The notes beneath the pieces are model-generated. The model saw nothing but the letters and a program-made list of their open reading frames with translations. It did no database searches and was not told where the DNA came from. A stretch of 64,000 bases of DNA from Mobiluncus massiliensis (GTDB lineage: Bacteria; Actinomycetota; Actinomycetes; Actinomycetales; Actinomycetaceae). The position numbers and the translations under genes are program-made. Position 1 is the stretch's first letter; the number at the start of each line of letters is the position of its first letter. Below are positions 16,607 to 24,227 of the stretch, in pieces. The stretch lies in assembly GCF_949769255.1 (NCBI RefSeq), contig NZ_OX458329.1:1240001-1304000 (forward strand). Direction: 5' to 3'.

Positions 16607-18451
16607 CTAGTGGAAGAAGTGACGCACCCCGGTGGTGAACATCGTGACCCCGGCCTTTTCACACACATCAATGGTTTCCTGGTCACGGATAGAACCGCCG
16701 GGCTGCACGATGGCTTTCACCCCCGCGTTAATGAGGATTTGCGGCCCATCGGCAAAGGGGAAGAACGCGTCGGAAGCCGCGACCGCTCCGCGGGCTCGCT
16801 CGGGTGGAGCCGCCACCGCCAAATCCTCGGCACGAGCGCCTCCGGCCACATCGCTTTGACTCGCGGCGGCATCTCCGGTTTCACGTCCGCCCAGGGTGTT
16901 GGCACGTTCCACCGCCAGTTTGCAGGAATCCACTCGGTTGACCTGGCCCATGCCGATGCCGACCGTCGCCCCGTCATGCGCCAAGAGAATGGCGTTAGAC
17001 TTCGTGGCGCGGATTGTCTGCCAAGCAAACTCCAGGTCGTGCAGGGTCGCTTCGTCAACGTCAGGACCGCACACCTTGGTCCACCCGCTGGAACGGTCCC
17101 CCGGCTCCGCCACGTCATCACGCTGCTGAGCCAGGTATCCCCCGCTGACCTGGCGCACTTCCAGGGCCCCTCGGGCTGGCGGGGTGACACGCAGCACGCG
17201 CAGGTTCTTCTTTGCTGCCAAGGCTTTCACTGCCCCCGGCTCATAGGACGGAGCCAGCACTACCTCGGTAAATATCGGGGCAATCTGTTTCGCCAACTCC
17301 ACCGTCACCGGACGGTTCACCGCGATAACACCGCCGAAGGCACTGACCGGGTCACAGGCGTGGGCTTTGCGATGCGCGGTAGCGACATCAGCGGCTACCG
17401 CAATGCCGCAAGGATTGGCGTGTTTGATAATCGCCACGCAAGGCTCCGCGTGGTCATAAGCTGCGCGTATCGCCGCGTCCCCGTCCGTGTAGTTGTTGAA
17501 CGACATTGCTTTGCCATGCAGCTGAATCGCGTTGGCGATGCCGGGAGCCGGCTTGGACTGGGGGTCCGAACCGGCTCGGTCGCAAGCCTCGATATCGTCC
17601 AGCTCGGGGTGGTGAGCGCAGGCGGGACAGTTGCAATCCCCGTCGGGATTCTCTTCCATCATGTCCGCAATCTGTTCAAGGTCTACGTAAAGAGCCGCGG
17701 ACTGATGCGGGTTCTCCCCGTAACGCAGGGTGGCAATTCGATCCCCAGAGAGCTCCACCCATTCCGACATCACGGAATCTTCATCCGATTCATCTTGCGA
17801 CGCCACCGCGCCGATACTTTCCATGGCGAAACGAGTAATCTGGTCGTCAAACCAGGTAGCAATGGCGGCGTCATATTCAGCGGTATGCGCGAAAGCCTGA
17901 GACGCCAAAATTCGGCGCTCGCGCAGGTCAAAGCCACCTGCCCGGACTGCTTCGATGACGGTGTCGTAGGCGTAGGGTGACACCACGACCGCCACCGAGG
18001 GGTGGTTCTTTGCCGCGGCGCGCACCATGGAAGGCCCGCCGATGTCAATCTGTTCCACGCAGGCGTCAAAGTCGGCACCGCTGGCTACCGTGTCTTCGAA
18101 GGGGTAAAGGTTGCACACCACCAGGTCTATCGGCTCGACCTGCAGGTCCTGCAGTTGCTTGACGTGGTCAGGTTTGCGCCGATCTGCGAGGATGCCGGCG
18201 TGAATGTGCGGGTGCAGGGTTTTTACCCGCCCTTCCAAGCATTCGGGAAAGCCCGTCACGTCTTCTACCGGGGTGACGGGGAGACCCGCTGCCGCAATCT
18301 TTTTTGCGGTGGAGCCGGTGGAAATGATTTGCACACCGGCTTCGACCAGAGCCCGCGCCAGTTCCTCCAGTCCGGTTTTGTCCCACACGCTAATCAAAGC
18401 CCGCTTGATGGGAATCTGAGTTTCCCTATTCCGATTTGTCGTTTCCGCCAC
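16607..18451 (-). CDS. purH: bifunctional AICAR transformylase/IMP cyclohydrolase
   Basis: PurH performs the last two steps of IMP synthesis. The N-terminal cyclohydrolase domain (about 1-210) shows '[20 protein letters not shown]', '[20 protein letters not shown]' and '[14 protein letters not shown]'. The transformylase domain has '[17 protein letters not shown]', '[17 protein letters not shown]', '[14 protein letters not shown]' with the catalytic Lys-His, and the C-terminal 'TTGVRHFFH'. At 614 aa it is about 90 residues longer than usual. One insert of about 40 residues after 'SAALYVD' contains a Cys cluster (CNCPAC, later EAC). A second of about 30 Ala-rich residues splits 'ERA' from '[15 protein letters not shown]'. 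Neither removes a core motif. Start GTG after AAGGAAGG. Confidence 0.93.
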   Translation of the reverse strand: MAETTNRNRETQIPIKRALISVWDKTGLEELARALVEAGVQIISTGSTAKKIAAAGLPVTPVEDVTGFPECLEGRVKTLHPHIHAGILADRRKPDHVKQLQDLQVEPIDLVVCNLYPFEDTVASGADFDACVEQIDIGGPSMVRAAAKNHPSVAVVVSPYAYDTVIEAVRAGGFDLRERRILASQAFAHTAEYDAAIATWFDDQITRFAMESIGAVASQDESDEDSVMSEWVELSGDRIATLRYGENPHQSAALYVDLEQIADMMEENPDGDCNCPACAHHPELDDIEACDRAGSDPQSKPAPGIANAIQLHGKAMSFNNYTDGDAAIRAAYDHAEPCVAIIKHANPCGIAVAADVATAHRKAHACDPVSAFGGVIAVNRPVTVELAKQIAPIFTEVVLAPSYEPGAVKALAAKKNLRVLRVTPPARGALEVRQVSGGYLAQQRDDVAEPGDRSSGWTKVCGPDVDEATLHDLEFAWQTIRATKSNAILLAHDGATVGIGMGQVNRVDSCKLAVERANTLGGRETGDAAASQSDVAGGARAEDLAVAAPPERARGAVAASDAFFPFADGPQILINAGVKAIVQPGGSIRDQETIDVCEKAGVTMFTTGVRHFFH

Positions 18452-18567
18452 CTTGCCTTGCCTTCCTTCATCGGGTTCATCGTTTGTATTTAAAAATCAA
18501 CGGTTATTCGGGCCTCTCTCGGGAGCCGCAACCGCGGTGCCGCAAAAAGAAGCCTCACGGTTCAATC

Positions 18568-19212
18568 CTAGTCACTTTCAAAACCGGCACGAACTTCGTC
18601 GATCCACCAGCCGTGCTGCACCATCCGGCCGACGCTGTCGACTAACTGGGCACGTTCAGCGACTTTGATTCTCTCAGTCAACGATTCGAGGTCGTCATCG
18701 TCGTGGACCGGAACCGCCACCTGGGCCAGAATTGGGCCGGTGTCCATGCCCGGATCGACAATGAACAGCGTCGCCCCCGCCAGTTTCACTCCGGCTCGCA
18801 GCGCATCGCGCGGTCCATGAATGCCCACGAAAGAGGGCAGCAGCGAATTGTGGGTGTTAACCACGCGGGAGGGCCACTGAGCTAAGAATTTCGGACCCAA
18901 AATTTTTAGAAATCCGGCGCTGACGATTAAATCCGGTTCCCAGGACTGCACCGCTACCGTCAGCGCGCTATCCCAGGCTTCCCGATCGGGAAAGTCCCCC
19001 AAACAAACCGTGGCAGTGGGAATCCCTTGTGATTGTGCCCATTGCAAACCCCCGGCTGTTTCCCGGTCGGAAACGACCCCCACTATTTCCGCGCCGTAAG
19101 CGGGGTTCGCGGTCGCTTTGTAGAGCGCCTGAAGATTAGAACCTTCCCCGGAAATTAGCACCACCAGGCGGGAGGGGCGGTTACCGGGCAGCGTTAAGAC
19201 TCGCTTCGTCAT
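18568..19212 (-). CDS. purN: phosphoribosylglycinamide formyltransferase
   Basis: PurN transfers formyl from 10-formyl-THF to GAR in purine synthesis. The 214-aa protein has the N-terminal phosphate loop 'VLISGEGSNLQAL' and 'VGVVSDRETAGGLQWA'. The catalytic Asn and His are present in 'VVNTHNSLLPSF'; here Asn replaces the usual Pro after the His. The catalytic Asp lies in 'VDPGMDTGPILAQ'. The 116 bases between purN and purH on the same strand hold no gene. The purN start overlaps the stop of the membrane protein upstream by 4 nt, so the order is DUF6350-like, purN, purH. Confidence 0.93.
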   Translation of the reverse strand: MTKRVLTLPGNRPSRLVVLISGEGSNLQALYKATANPAYGAEIVGVVSDRETAGGLQWAQSQGIPTATVCLGDFPDREAWDSALTVAVQSWEPDLIVSAGFLKILGPKFLAQWPSRVVNTHNSLLPSFVGIHGPRDALRAGVKLAGATLFIVDPGMDTGPILAQVAVPVHDDDDLESLTERIKVAERAQLVDSVGRMVQHGWWIDEVRAGFESD

Positions 19213-20627
19213 AAGTCGATTCTAGCAGTGGGAAGGGCCTCCGGATTCTTGCCCGAGACCCGCACCGCGAAGCGCCGGGTTGCTTCACGCGTCCACGGAT
19301 GATTCAGCAGGGCGGTCACCACGAAAGGCACCCCCCAAGCCAGCACCCCCGCGTAGAGGGTCGAGCCGAGAGGACCCACGTTCACCAGACGGCCCGGCCC
19401 TAGTGAACCGCTGACAAACCACACGATGAGCAGCCCGCCCAGCAGCAATCCCGCCAGGAACAGGGCCAGAGACAACGCGGTGTCAGCCAGTCCGAGCTGA
19501 TGACGTCCGCCAAGGTAAAGACCCAAGCCAATCGCTAGTGCCACCGGGAAAATCAGAGGCCACCACCCTACCGGCACGTCCGGCAACCACGCCAACACCG
19601 GCACCGGCGGCAAGTCACCCCCAATGACTTGGCCGGGAGAAAACACTGTCCCTTGACCCAAGCTGATGCCCGGACCGGTAATCCACGCCGCACTCCACAC
19701 CAGCAAAGTCGGCAGGTAAGCAAGGATGACCAGGACCATCGCCACGGAACCGAGCACGTCCGGTTTCAGTCCGGTCCAGATGGTGCGCATTTGCTCCCAG
19801 CCGGTAAACATGGCCGCAACCAGGAAAACCAAGGAAAGAGCCGCGCCGCCTGCAGCGAGTACCCGCAGGCAGCGGCTCGCCAAACTCAGCCACGGCCACG
19901 GTTCACCCTCGGGAAAGAACGCGGTCACATTCCACCAGGTCAGATGTCTGGCCACGGCAAAGAACACTATCACTGCGAAAAATAACGAAAAAATGAACGC
20001 GCGCCACACCACCAGGGAAACTGCAGCAAAACCCAGACACACCCAGCACGGAACCAGGAAGGCCAACAGACCCCACACCAAAGCCGCGGCGTTCGGGGGT
20101 TTTGCTGCCCGCAAACTCGCTGCCAGCATCAGCCCAATCAGCAGGGTCAGCCCCCACGGCGTGAGGGAAAAACGCATCGTTTCGCTGGAAAACTCGGCGC
20201 GGAGGGCGGCGGCAAAAATAGCATTGCCCACCGCCAGGGCATCGCTCCACTTCGTACCTTCTTCGGAAGGAGTGGTCGCTGTGGGCATCCACACCGCAAT
20301 CGCCAGAAGCACCAGCACCGCCCAGCTAATCGCCCAAGTCTGGAATCCCAGCCACAGGGAGCGCCAAGTTCCGGCAGGGAACATTTCGTCGCGGGTAGGT
20401 TTGCGGAATACGGAACGGAAAACAGAGCGGAAATCGAGGCGGCGAAAACGTTTTGTCGCGTTCAGTCCCGCAGAACCGGCGCTGGTCAGGGACCCGGGCG
20501 AACCTGTGCGTTCCTCGCTGGGCTCGGTCGGCAGGGATTGGCCGTCAGGAGCGGTGTTGACGCGACGCTGACGCCTCCCCGGACGAGTCGGGGGACGCTG
20601 ACCAGGACGGTTAGACCGTGCGTCCAT
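19209..20627 (-). CDS. DUF6350-like polytopic membrane protein
   Basis: The 472-aa protein has a basic, Arg/Pro-rich N-terminus of about 100 residues and then roughly ten hydrophobic helices ('LWLGFQTWAISWAVLVLLAI' is the first). The ATG at 20627 is chosen over an upstream in-frame start because GGAGGAG lies four bases before it. A polytopic protein of this size directly upstream of, and overlapping, purN is the standard actinobacterial location of the DUF6350 family, whose function is unknown. The permease-like appearance might suggest transport, but no transporter motif is visible. Translation is probably coupled to purN through the ATGA overlap. Confidence 0.75.
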   Translation of the reverse strand: MDARSNRPGQRPPTRPGRRQRRVNTAPDGQSLPTEPSEERTGSPGSLTSAGSAGLNATKRFRRLDFRSVFRSVFRKPTRDEMFPAGTWRSLWLGFQTWAISWAVLVLLAIAVWMPTATTPSEEGTKWSDALAVGNAIFAAALRAEFSSETMRFSLTPWGLTLLIGLMLAASLRAAKPPNAAALVWGLLAFLVPCWVCLGFAAVSLVVWRAFIFSLFFAVIVFFAVARHLTWWNVTAFFPEGEPWPWLSLASRCLRVLAAGGAALSLVFLVAAMFTGWEQMRTIWTGLKPDVLGSVAMVLVILAYLPTLLVWSAAWITGPGISLGQGTVFSPGQVIGGDLPPVPVLAWLPDVPVGWWPLIFPVALAIGLGLYLGGRHQLGLADTALSLALFLAGLLLGGLLIVWFVSGSLGPGRLVNVGPLGSTLYAGVLAWGVPFVVTALLNHPWTREATRRFAVRVSGKNPEALPTARIDL

Positions 20628-20763
20628 AACTCTCCTCCCCGGCGCCGTGAGCCGCGCCTCGTCCAACCTAAGTATAGGAAACCCACAGAACCGCGCGGAC
20701 TTGCCACACCGAAGAGGCCGCCCACGAAGGCACGGCGGGTTTCAGCTTGAGCGACAGAAATTC

Positions 20764-20816
20764 GCGATTAAATCGACGTTGCTGGCCTATATATCCACCA
20801 ACCCCGATTTAATCCC
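20764..20816. repeat. 45-53 nt palindromic repeat, copy 2
   Basis: The core 20768-20812 is the same length as copy 1 (6040-6084) and differs at four positions: two in the left arm (GG to AC), one in each inner arm. The inner CTATATA and the right arm CAACCCCGATTTAA are unchanged. It lies between the sucD terminator and the DUF6350-like gene. Confidence 0.85.
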
Positions 20817-20859
20817 CAATTAGAAACAACCCCTGCCGGAACACCCGAGCAATCAGCCT

Positions 20860-20901
20860 AAAAAAGGGCGCGGCCGAAACCTCAGTTCCGACCGTGCCCC
20901 T
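20860..20901 (-). terminator. Rho-independent terminator of sucD
   Basis: GGGCGCGGCCGAA and TTCCGACCGTGCCC pair with small mismatches around ACCTCAG. On the minus strand the hairpin is followed by TTTTTTAGG and lies about 25 bases beyond the sucD stop. Confidence 0.8.
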
Positions 20902-20923
20902 CTTCGAAAGCTAGGGCAAAACC

Positions 20924-21847
20924 CTATTTGCTCTGCATGATTTCCCGGGCGATGCGCGCGGTTTCGCTCGGCGTCTTGCCAACGCGCACCCCCACGGCCT
21001 CGAGGGCTTCTTTCTTGGCGGCCGCGGTGCCGGAGGAACCAGAGACGATAGCGCCCGCGTGCCCCATGGTCTTGCCTTCGGGTGCGGTGAAGCCCGCCAC
21101 GTAACCCACTACGGGCTTGGTGACGTGCTCTTTGATGTAGGCGGCCGCGCGTTCCTCGGCGTCCCCGCCGATTTCACCAATCATCACAATCAGTTCAGTA
21201 TCAGGATCCTGCTCAAAGGCCTCGAGGGCATCGATGTGGGTCGTGCCGATAATCGGGTCACCGCCGATACCGATGCAGGTAGTGAAGCCCAGGTCACGCA
21301 GCTCGTACATCATCTGGTAGGTCAGCGTGCCGGACTTGGACACCAAGCCGAGCTTGCCGCGCGGGGTGATGTCGCCGGGGGTGATACCGACGTTGGACTT
21401 GCCGGGGCTGATGATACCGGGGCAGTTCGGGCCAATCATGCGCACCCCGTGAGACTTCGCGTAGGCAAAGGCGGCATTCGTGTCCTGGACGGGAATGTGC
21501 TCGGTGATGACCACCACCAGTTCCATGCCGGCATCCACGGCTTCGATGATGGCGCCTTTCGCGCCCGCCGGGGGTACAAAGATGACCGAAGTGTTCGCGC
21601 CAGTCGCGGCCTTGGCATCAGCAACCGTGCCATACACCGGGACGCTGACGGTACCGCCCTGAACCGAGTCAGCCAGCGGGCCGTAGGGAACGACGTCGAA
21701 TTCAACGGTGGTTCCGGCCTTTTTCGGGTTCGTGCCAGCGACCACTTTGGTGCCGTAGGCGAGCATCCGGGTCGTGTGCTTGCGGCCCTCGGAGCCGGTC
21801 ATGCCCTGGACAATTACTTTGGAGTTTTCATCAAGAAAAATCGACAT
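20924..21847 (-). CDS. sucD: succinyl-CoA ligase alpha subunit
   Basis: SucD with SucC interconverts succinyl-CoA and succinate with phosphorylation of ADP/GDP. The 307 aa show the CoA-binding Rossmann segment '[20 protein letters not shown]', '[18 protein letters not shown]', and the active-site histidine in '[20 protein letters not shown]' (about residue 255), which is phosphorylated during catalysis. Start ATG follows AAGGAG. The gene is 15 bases downstream of sucC in the same operon and ends at a clear terminator. Confidence 0.96.
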   Translation of the reverse strand: MSIFLDENSKVIVQGMTGSEGRKHTTRMLAYGTKVVAGTNPKKAGTTVEFDVVPYGPLADSVQGGTVSVPVYGTVADAKAATGANTSVIFVPPAGAKGAIIEAVDAGMELVVVITEHIPVQDTNAAFAYAKSHGVRMIGPNCPGIISPGKSNVGITPGDITPRGKLGLVSKSGTLTYQMMYELRDLGFTTCIGIGGDPIIGTTHIDALEAFEQDPDTELIVMIGEIGGDAEERAAAYIKEHVTKPVVGYVAGFTAPEGKTMGHAGAIVSGSSGTAAAKKEALEAVGVRVGKTPSETARIAREIMQSK

Positions 21848-21862
21848 TGTGGTGCTTCTCCT

Positions 21863-23023
21863 TTACTTCGCGGCCAGCTGTGCAGCCTTGTCGGCGGCTT
21901 CGTCCATCGTTTCCATCATGGTGACCAAGGGGTGATTGGCGGCTTTCAGAATCGCACGCCCCTCCTCAACCTTGTTGCCGTCCAAGCGCACCACCAGGGG
22001 TTTCGTCGCCTGGTCGCCGAGAATCTGGAGCGCGCCGATAATGCCGTTTGCGACCTCATCGCACGCGGTGATGCCGCCGAAAACATTGACGAAACAGGAT
22101 TTGACCTGCGGGTCGGTCAGAATCACATCCAGACCTTTTGCCATGACCTCGGCCGAGGCGCCCCCGCCGATGTCCAGGAAGTTTGCGGGCTTTGTTCCGT
22201 ACTTTTCCCCGGCGTAGGCCACCACGTCCAGGGTAGACATAACCAGACCAGCACCGTTACCAATGATGCCGACCTGGCCTTCCAGACGAACGTAGTTCAA
22301 CCCGGCCTCCTGCGCCTTGAGTTCACGCTCGTCAGCCGCCTTGTGGTCGACCAGTTCAGCGTGTTCGGGGTGACGGTAGCGGGCGTTGTCATCCAAAGTG
22401 ACCTTGCCGTCCAAGGCGATGATGTCGCCCTGCTTGGTTGCTACCAGCGGGTTTACCTCCACCAGGGTGGCATCCTCGCCGGTGTAGACATCCCACAGTT
22501 TCAGGAATACCGGGACGACCTTCGCGGCGGTCTGCGGGTCGAATCCAGCTTCGTCAGCAATCTGGCGAGCCACGGCCTCGTCCATGCCAGAAGCGGGAAT
22601 CGGCACCTTCGCCAGCGCTTCAGGCTTTTCTTTGGCGAGCTGTTCGATTTCCATGCCGCCTTCGACCGAGCACATCGCCAGGTTTTGGCGGTTAGCACGG
22701 TCAAGCAGAATCGAGAAGTAGAACTCCCGGTCAATGTCGGCACCAGCCGCCACCATCACGCGGTAAACAGTGTGGCCTTTAATGTCCATACCCAAAATCG
22801 CTTGGGCGTTAGCTTCGGCTTCCTCCGCGCTGCGAGCCAGCTTAACACCGCCAGCCTTACCGCGACCACCGGTCTTAACCTGAGCTTTTACTACTGCCAG
22901 CGGAGCACCCAAGGCGGTGAAAGCAGCCTTGGCCTCCTCCACAGTGCTTGCGACTTTGCCCGGCAAAACCGGGACTCCATGCTTATCAAACAGGTCACGC
23001 GCCTGGTACTCGTAGAGGTCCAC
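21863..23023 (-). CDS. sucC: succinyl-CoA ligase beta subunit
   Basis: SucC carries the ATP-grasp fold that binds the nucleotide and magnesium. The protein is 386 aa, starts '[20 protein letters not shown]', and has '[20 protein letters not shown]' (residues 43-62), 'EVNPLV' for the metal site, and '[20 protein letters not shown]' and '[15 protein letters not shown]' for subunit contact. Start GTG follows AAAGGAACA. An operator-like palindrome (23051-23064) lies 27 bp before the start. With icd, sucCD shows at least part of the oxidative TCA branch. Confidence 0.96.
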   Translation of the reverse strand: MDLYEYQARDLFDKHGVPVLPGKVASTVEEAKAAFTALGAPLAVVKAQVKTGGRGKAGGVKLARSAEEAEANAQAILGMDIKGHTVYRVMVAAGADIDREFYFSILLDRANRQNLAMCSVEGGMEIEQLAKEKPEALAKVPIPASGMDEAVARQIADEAGFDPQTAAKVVPVFLKLWDVYTGEDATLVEVNPLVATKQGDIIALDGKVTLDDNARYRHPEHAELVDHKAADERELKAQEAGLNYVRLEGQVGIIGNGAGLVMSTLDVVAYAGEKYGTKPANFLDIGGGASAEVMAKGLDVILTDPQVKSCFVNVFGGITACDEVANGIIGALQILGDQATKPLVVRLDGNKVEEGRAILKAANHPLVTMMETMDEAADKAAQLAAK

Positions 23024-23050
23024 GCTGTTCCTTTCGTTCTAGAAATTATG

Positions 23051-23064
23051 TCTCGACATCGAGA
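23051..23064 (-). promoter_or_regulatory. TCTCGA-N2-TCGAGA palindrome upstream of sucC
   Basis: A perfect 6-bp inverted repeat spaced by CA. It shares TATCTCGATRTCGAG (minus strand) with the icd upstream region at 14128-14139. It is close enough to the start (27 bp) to act as a repressor site. Confidence 0.55.
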
Positions 23065-23187
23065 TATTTCTAGTGTATCGAAAAAAAACAAATTTTCCAC
23101 CCCGATAACTCCGGGCCAGCCGCGAAAATTGCGTCTATGCTGGAAGCGTGTCTTTTTAGGACGTTAGCGGAGCAAAGGAGCATCGCC

Positions 23188-24180
23188 ATGCAAGACCACG
23201 GCAATCCGGGAAAAGAGTCGATAACCAGACCGGAACCACCCCTCAAGGTCCCCAATAAAATCTATGAAACTGAGCTGTATCGGCTGCAAACCGAGCTGGC
23301 AAAACTGCAGCGGTGGGTGAAACAGACCGGAGCCCGAATCGTGGTCATCTTCGAAGGCCGCGATGCCGCCGGAAAAGGCGGCACCATCAAACGTCTGACC
23401 GAGTACCTTTCACCGCGTGTCGCCCGGGTCGTGGCGCTGCCCACCCCTACAGAACGCGAAAAAACCCAGTGGTATTTCCAGCGCTACATATCCCACCTGC
23501 CCGCGGCCGGAGAAATCGTAATTTTTGACCGTTCCTGGTACAACCGTGCCGGGGTTGAGAAAGTCATGGGGTTCGCCACCCCGATTCAAGTACAAAAGTT
23601 TATGCAGCAGTGCCCGACTTTTGAACGAATGCTGGTCGAGGACGGCATCATGCTGCGCAAATACTGGTTCTCAGTGTCCGACAAAGTCCAGTACGAGCGG
23701 TTTTCCCGGCGTTTGCACGATCCGCTACGCCAATGGAAACTGTCCCCCATGGACTTGGAATCGATCACCCGGTGGGAGGACTATTCGCGGGCAAAAGACG
23801 AGATGCTGGTGCATACCGACACGACGGAATGCCCGTGGTATCAGGTGTCTTCGGACTCTAAGAAAGCCGCGCGGCTCAATATGATTGCCCACTTCTTGTC
23901 CACTATCCCCTATACGGATTTGCCCAGCGATACCGCCCCCATTACCTTGCCCGAGCGTCCGCCCTCGAGCGGGTACGTGCGCACATCGTTCGATACGGTT
24001 CGTTCCGTGCCTAATCATGCTGCCGAAGTGGTGAGCCGCGCCAAAGCCGGGGAGATTCCGTTTGTGACGTTGGATTCCTCACCTGCTGATGCGGCGTCAC
24101 CGGCTGCCGACAGTTCTGAGGACGGCGAGGACGACAAGAAGAAGAAAAAGAAAAAGAAAAAGAAGAAAAAGAAGAAGTAG
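23188..24180 (+). CDS. ppk2: polyphosphate kinase 2 family protein with poly-lysine tail
   Basis: PPK2 transfers phosphate between polyphosphate and nucleoside mono- or diphosphates. The ATG at 23188 follows AAAGGAG by seven bases; an upstream in-frame ATG lacks such a site. The 330-aa product has Walker A 'FEGRDAAGKGGTIKRLTEYL', lid region 'ALPTPTEREKTQWYFQRYI', and Walker B 'FDRSWYNRAGVEKVMGF'. The segment 'RWEDYSRAKDEMLVHTDT' is also typical. One conserved domain of about 250 residues suggests a class I or III enzyme, so substrate (ADP/GDP or AMP) cannot be fixed. After residue 285 comes a low-complexity acidic tail ending in 14 consecutive lysines, which is unusual and may bind polyphosphate. 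Confidence 0.9.
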   Translation: MQDHGNPGKESITRPEPPLKVPNKIYETELYRLQTELAKLQRWVKQTGARIVVIFEGRDAAGKGGTIKRLTEYLSPRVARVVALPTPTEREKTQWYFQRYISHLPAAGEIVIFDRSWYNRAGVEKVMGFATPIQVQKFMQQCPTFERMLVEDGIMLRKYWFSVSDKVQYERFSRRLHDPLRQWKLSPMDLESITRWEDYSRAKDEMLVHTDTTECPWYQVSSDSKKAARLNMIAHFLSTIPYTDLPSDTAPITLPERPPSSGYVRTSFDTVRSVPNHAAEVVSRAKAGEIPFVTLDSSPADAASPAADSSEDGEDDKKKKKKKKKKKKKK

Positions 24181-24192
24181 TTCAATTGCGTT

Positions 24193-24227
24193 ACAGACCG
24201 GCCATACCCGCCGGTCTGTTGCGTTTT
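24193..24227 (+). terminator. Rho-independent terminator after ppk2
   Basis: ACAGACCGG (24193-24201) and CCGGTCTGT (24211-24219) form a 9-bp stem followed by TGCGTTTT. It also lies at the 3' end of the convergent pcrA gene. Confidence 0.8.

Noticed and set aside
16445-17980. A 511-aa open frame opposite purH
   Set aside because: It is a shadow of purH with no motif and unlikely composition.
18540-18580. tRNA-like T-loop (GGTTCAATCC) near 18560
   Set aside because: No matching acceptor, D or anticodon arms could be drawn around it.
21059-23167. A 702-aa open frame on the plus strand opposite sucD and sucC
   Set aside because: It has no ribosome site or recognisable domain. High-GC codon bias leaves the antisense frame open, and the minus-strand genes are certain.
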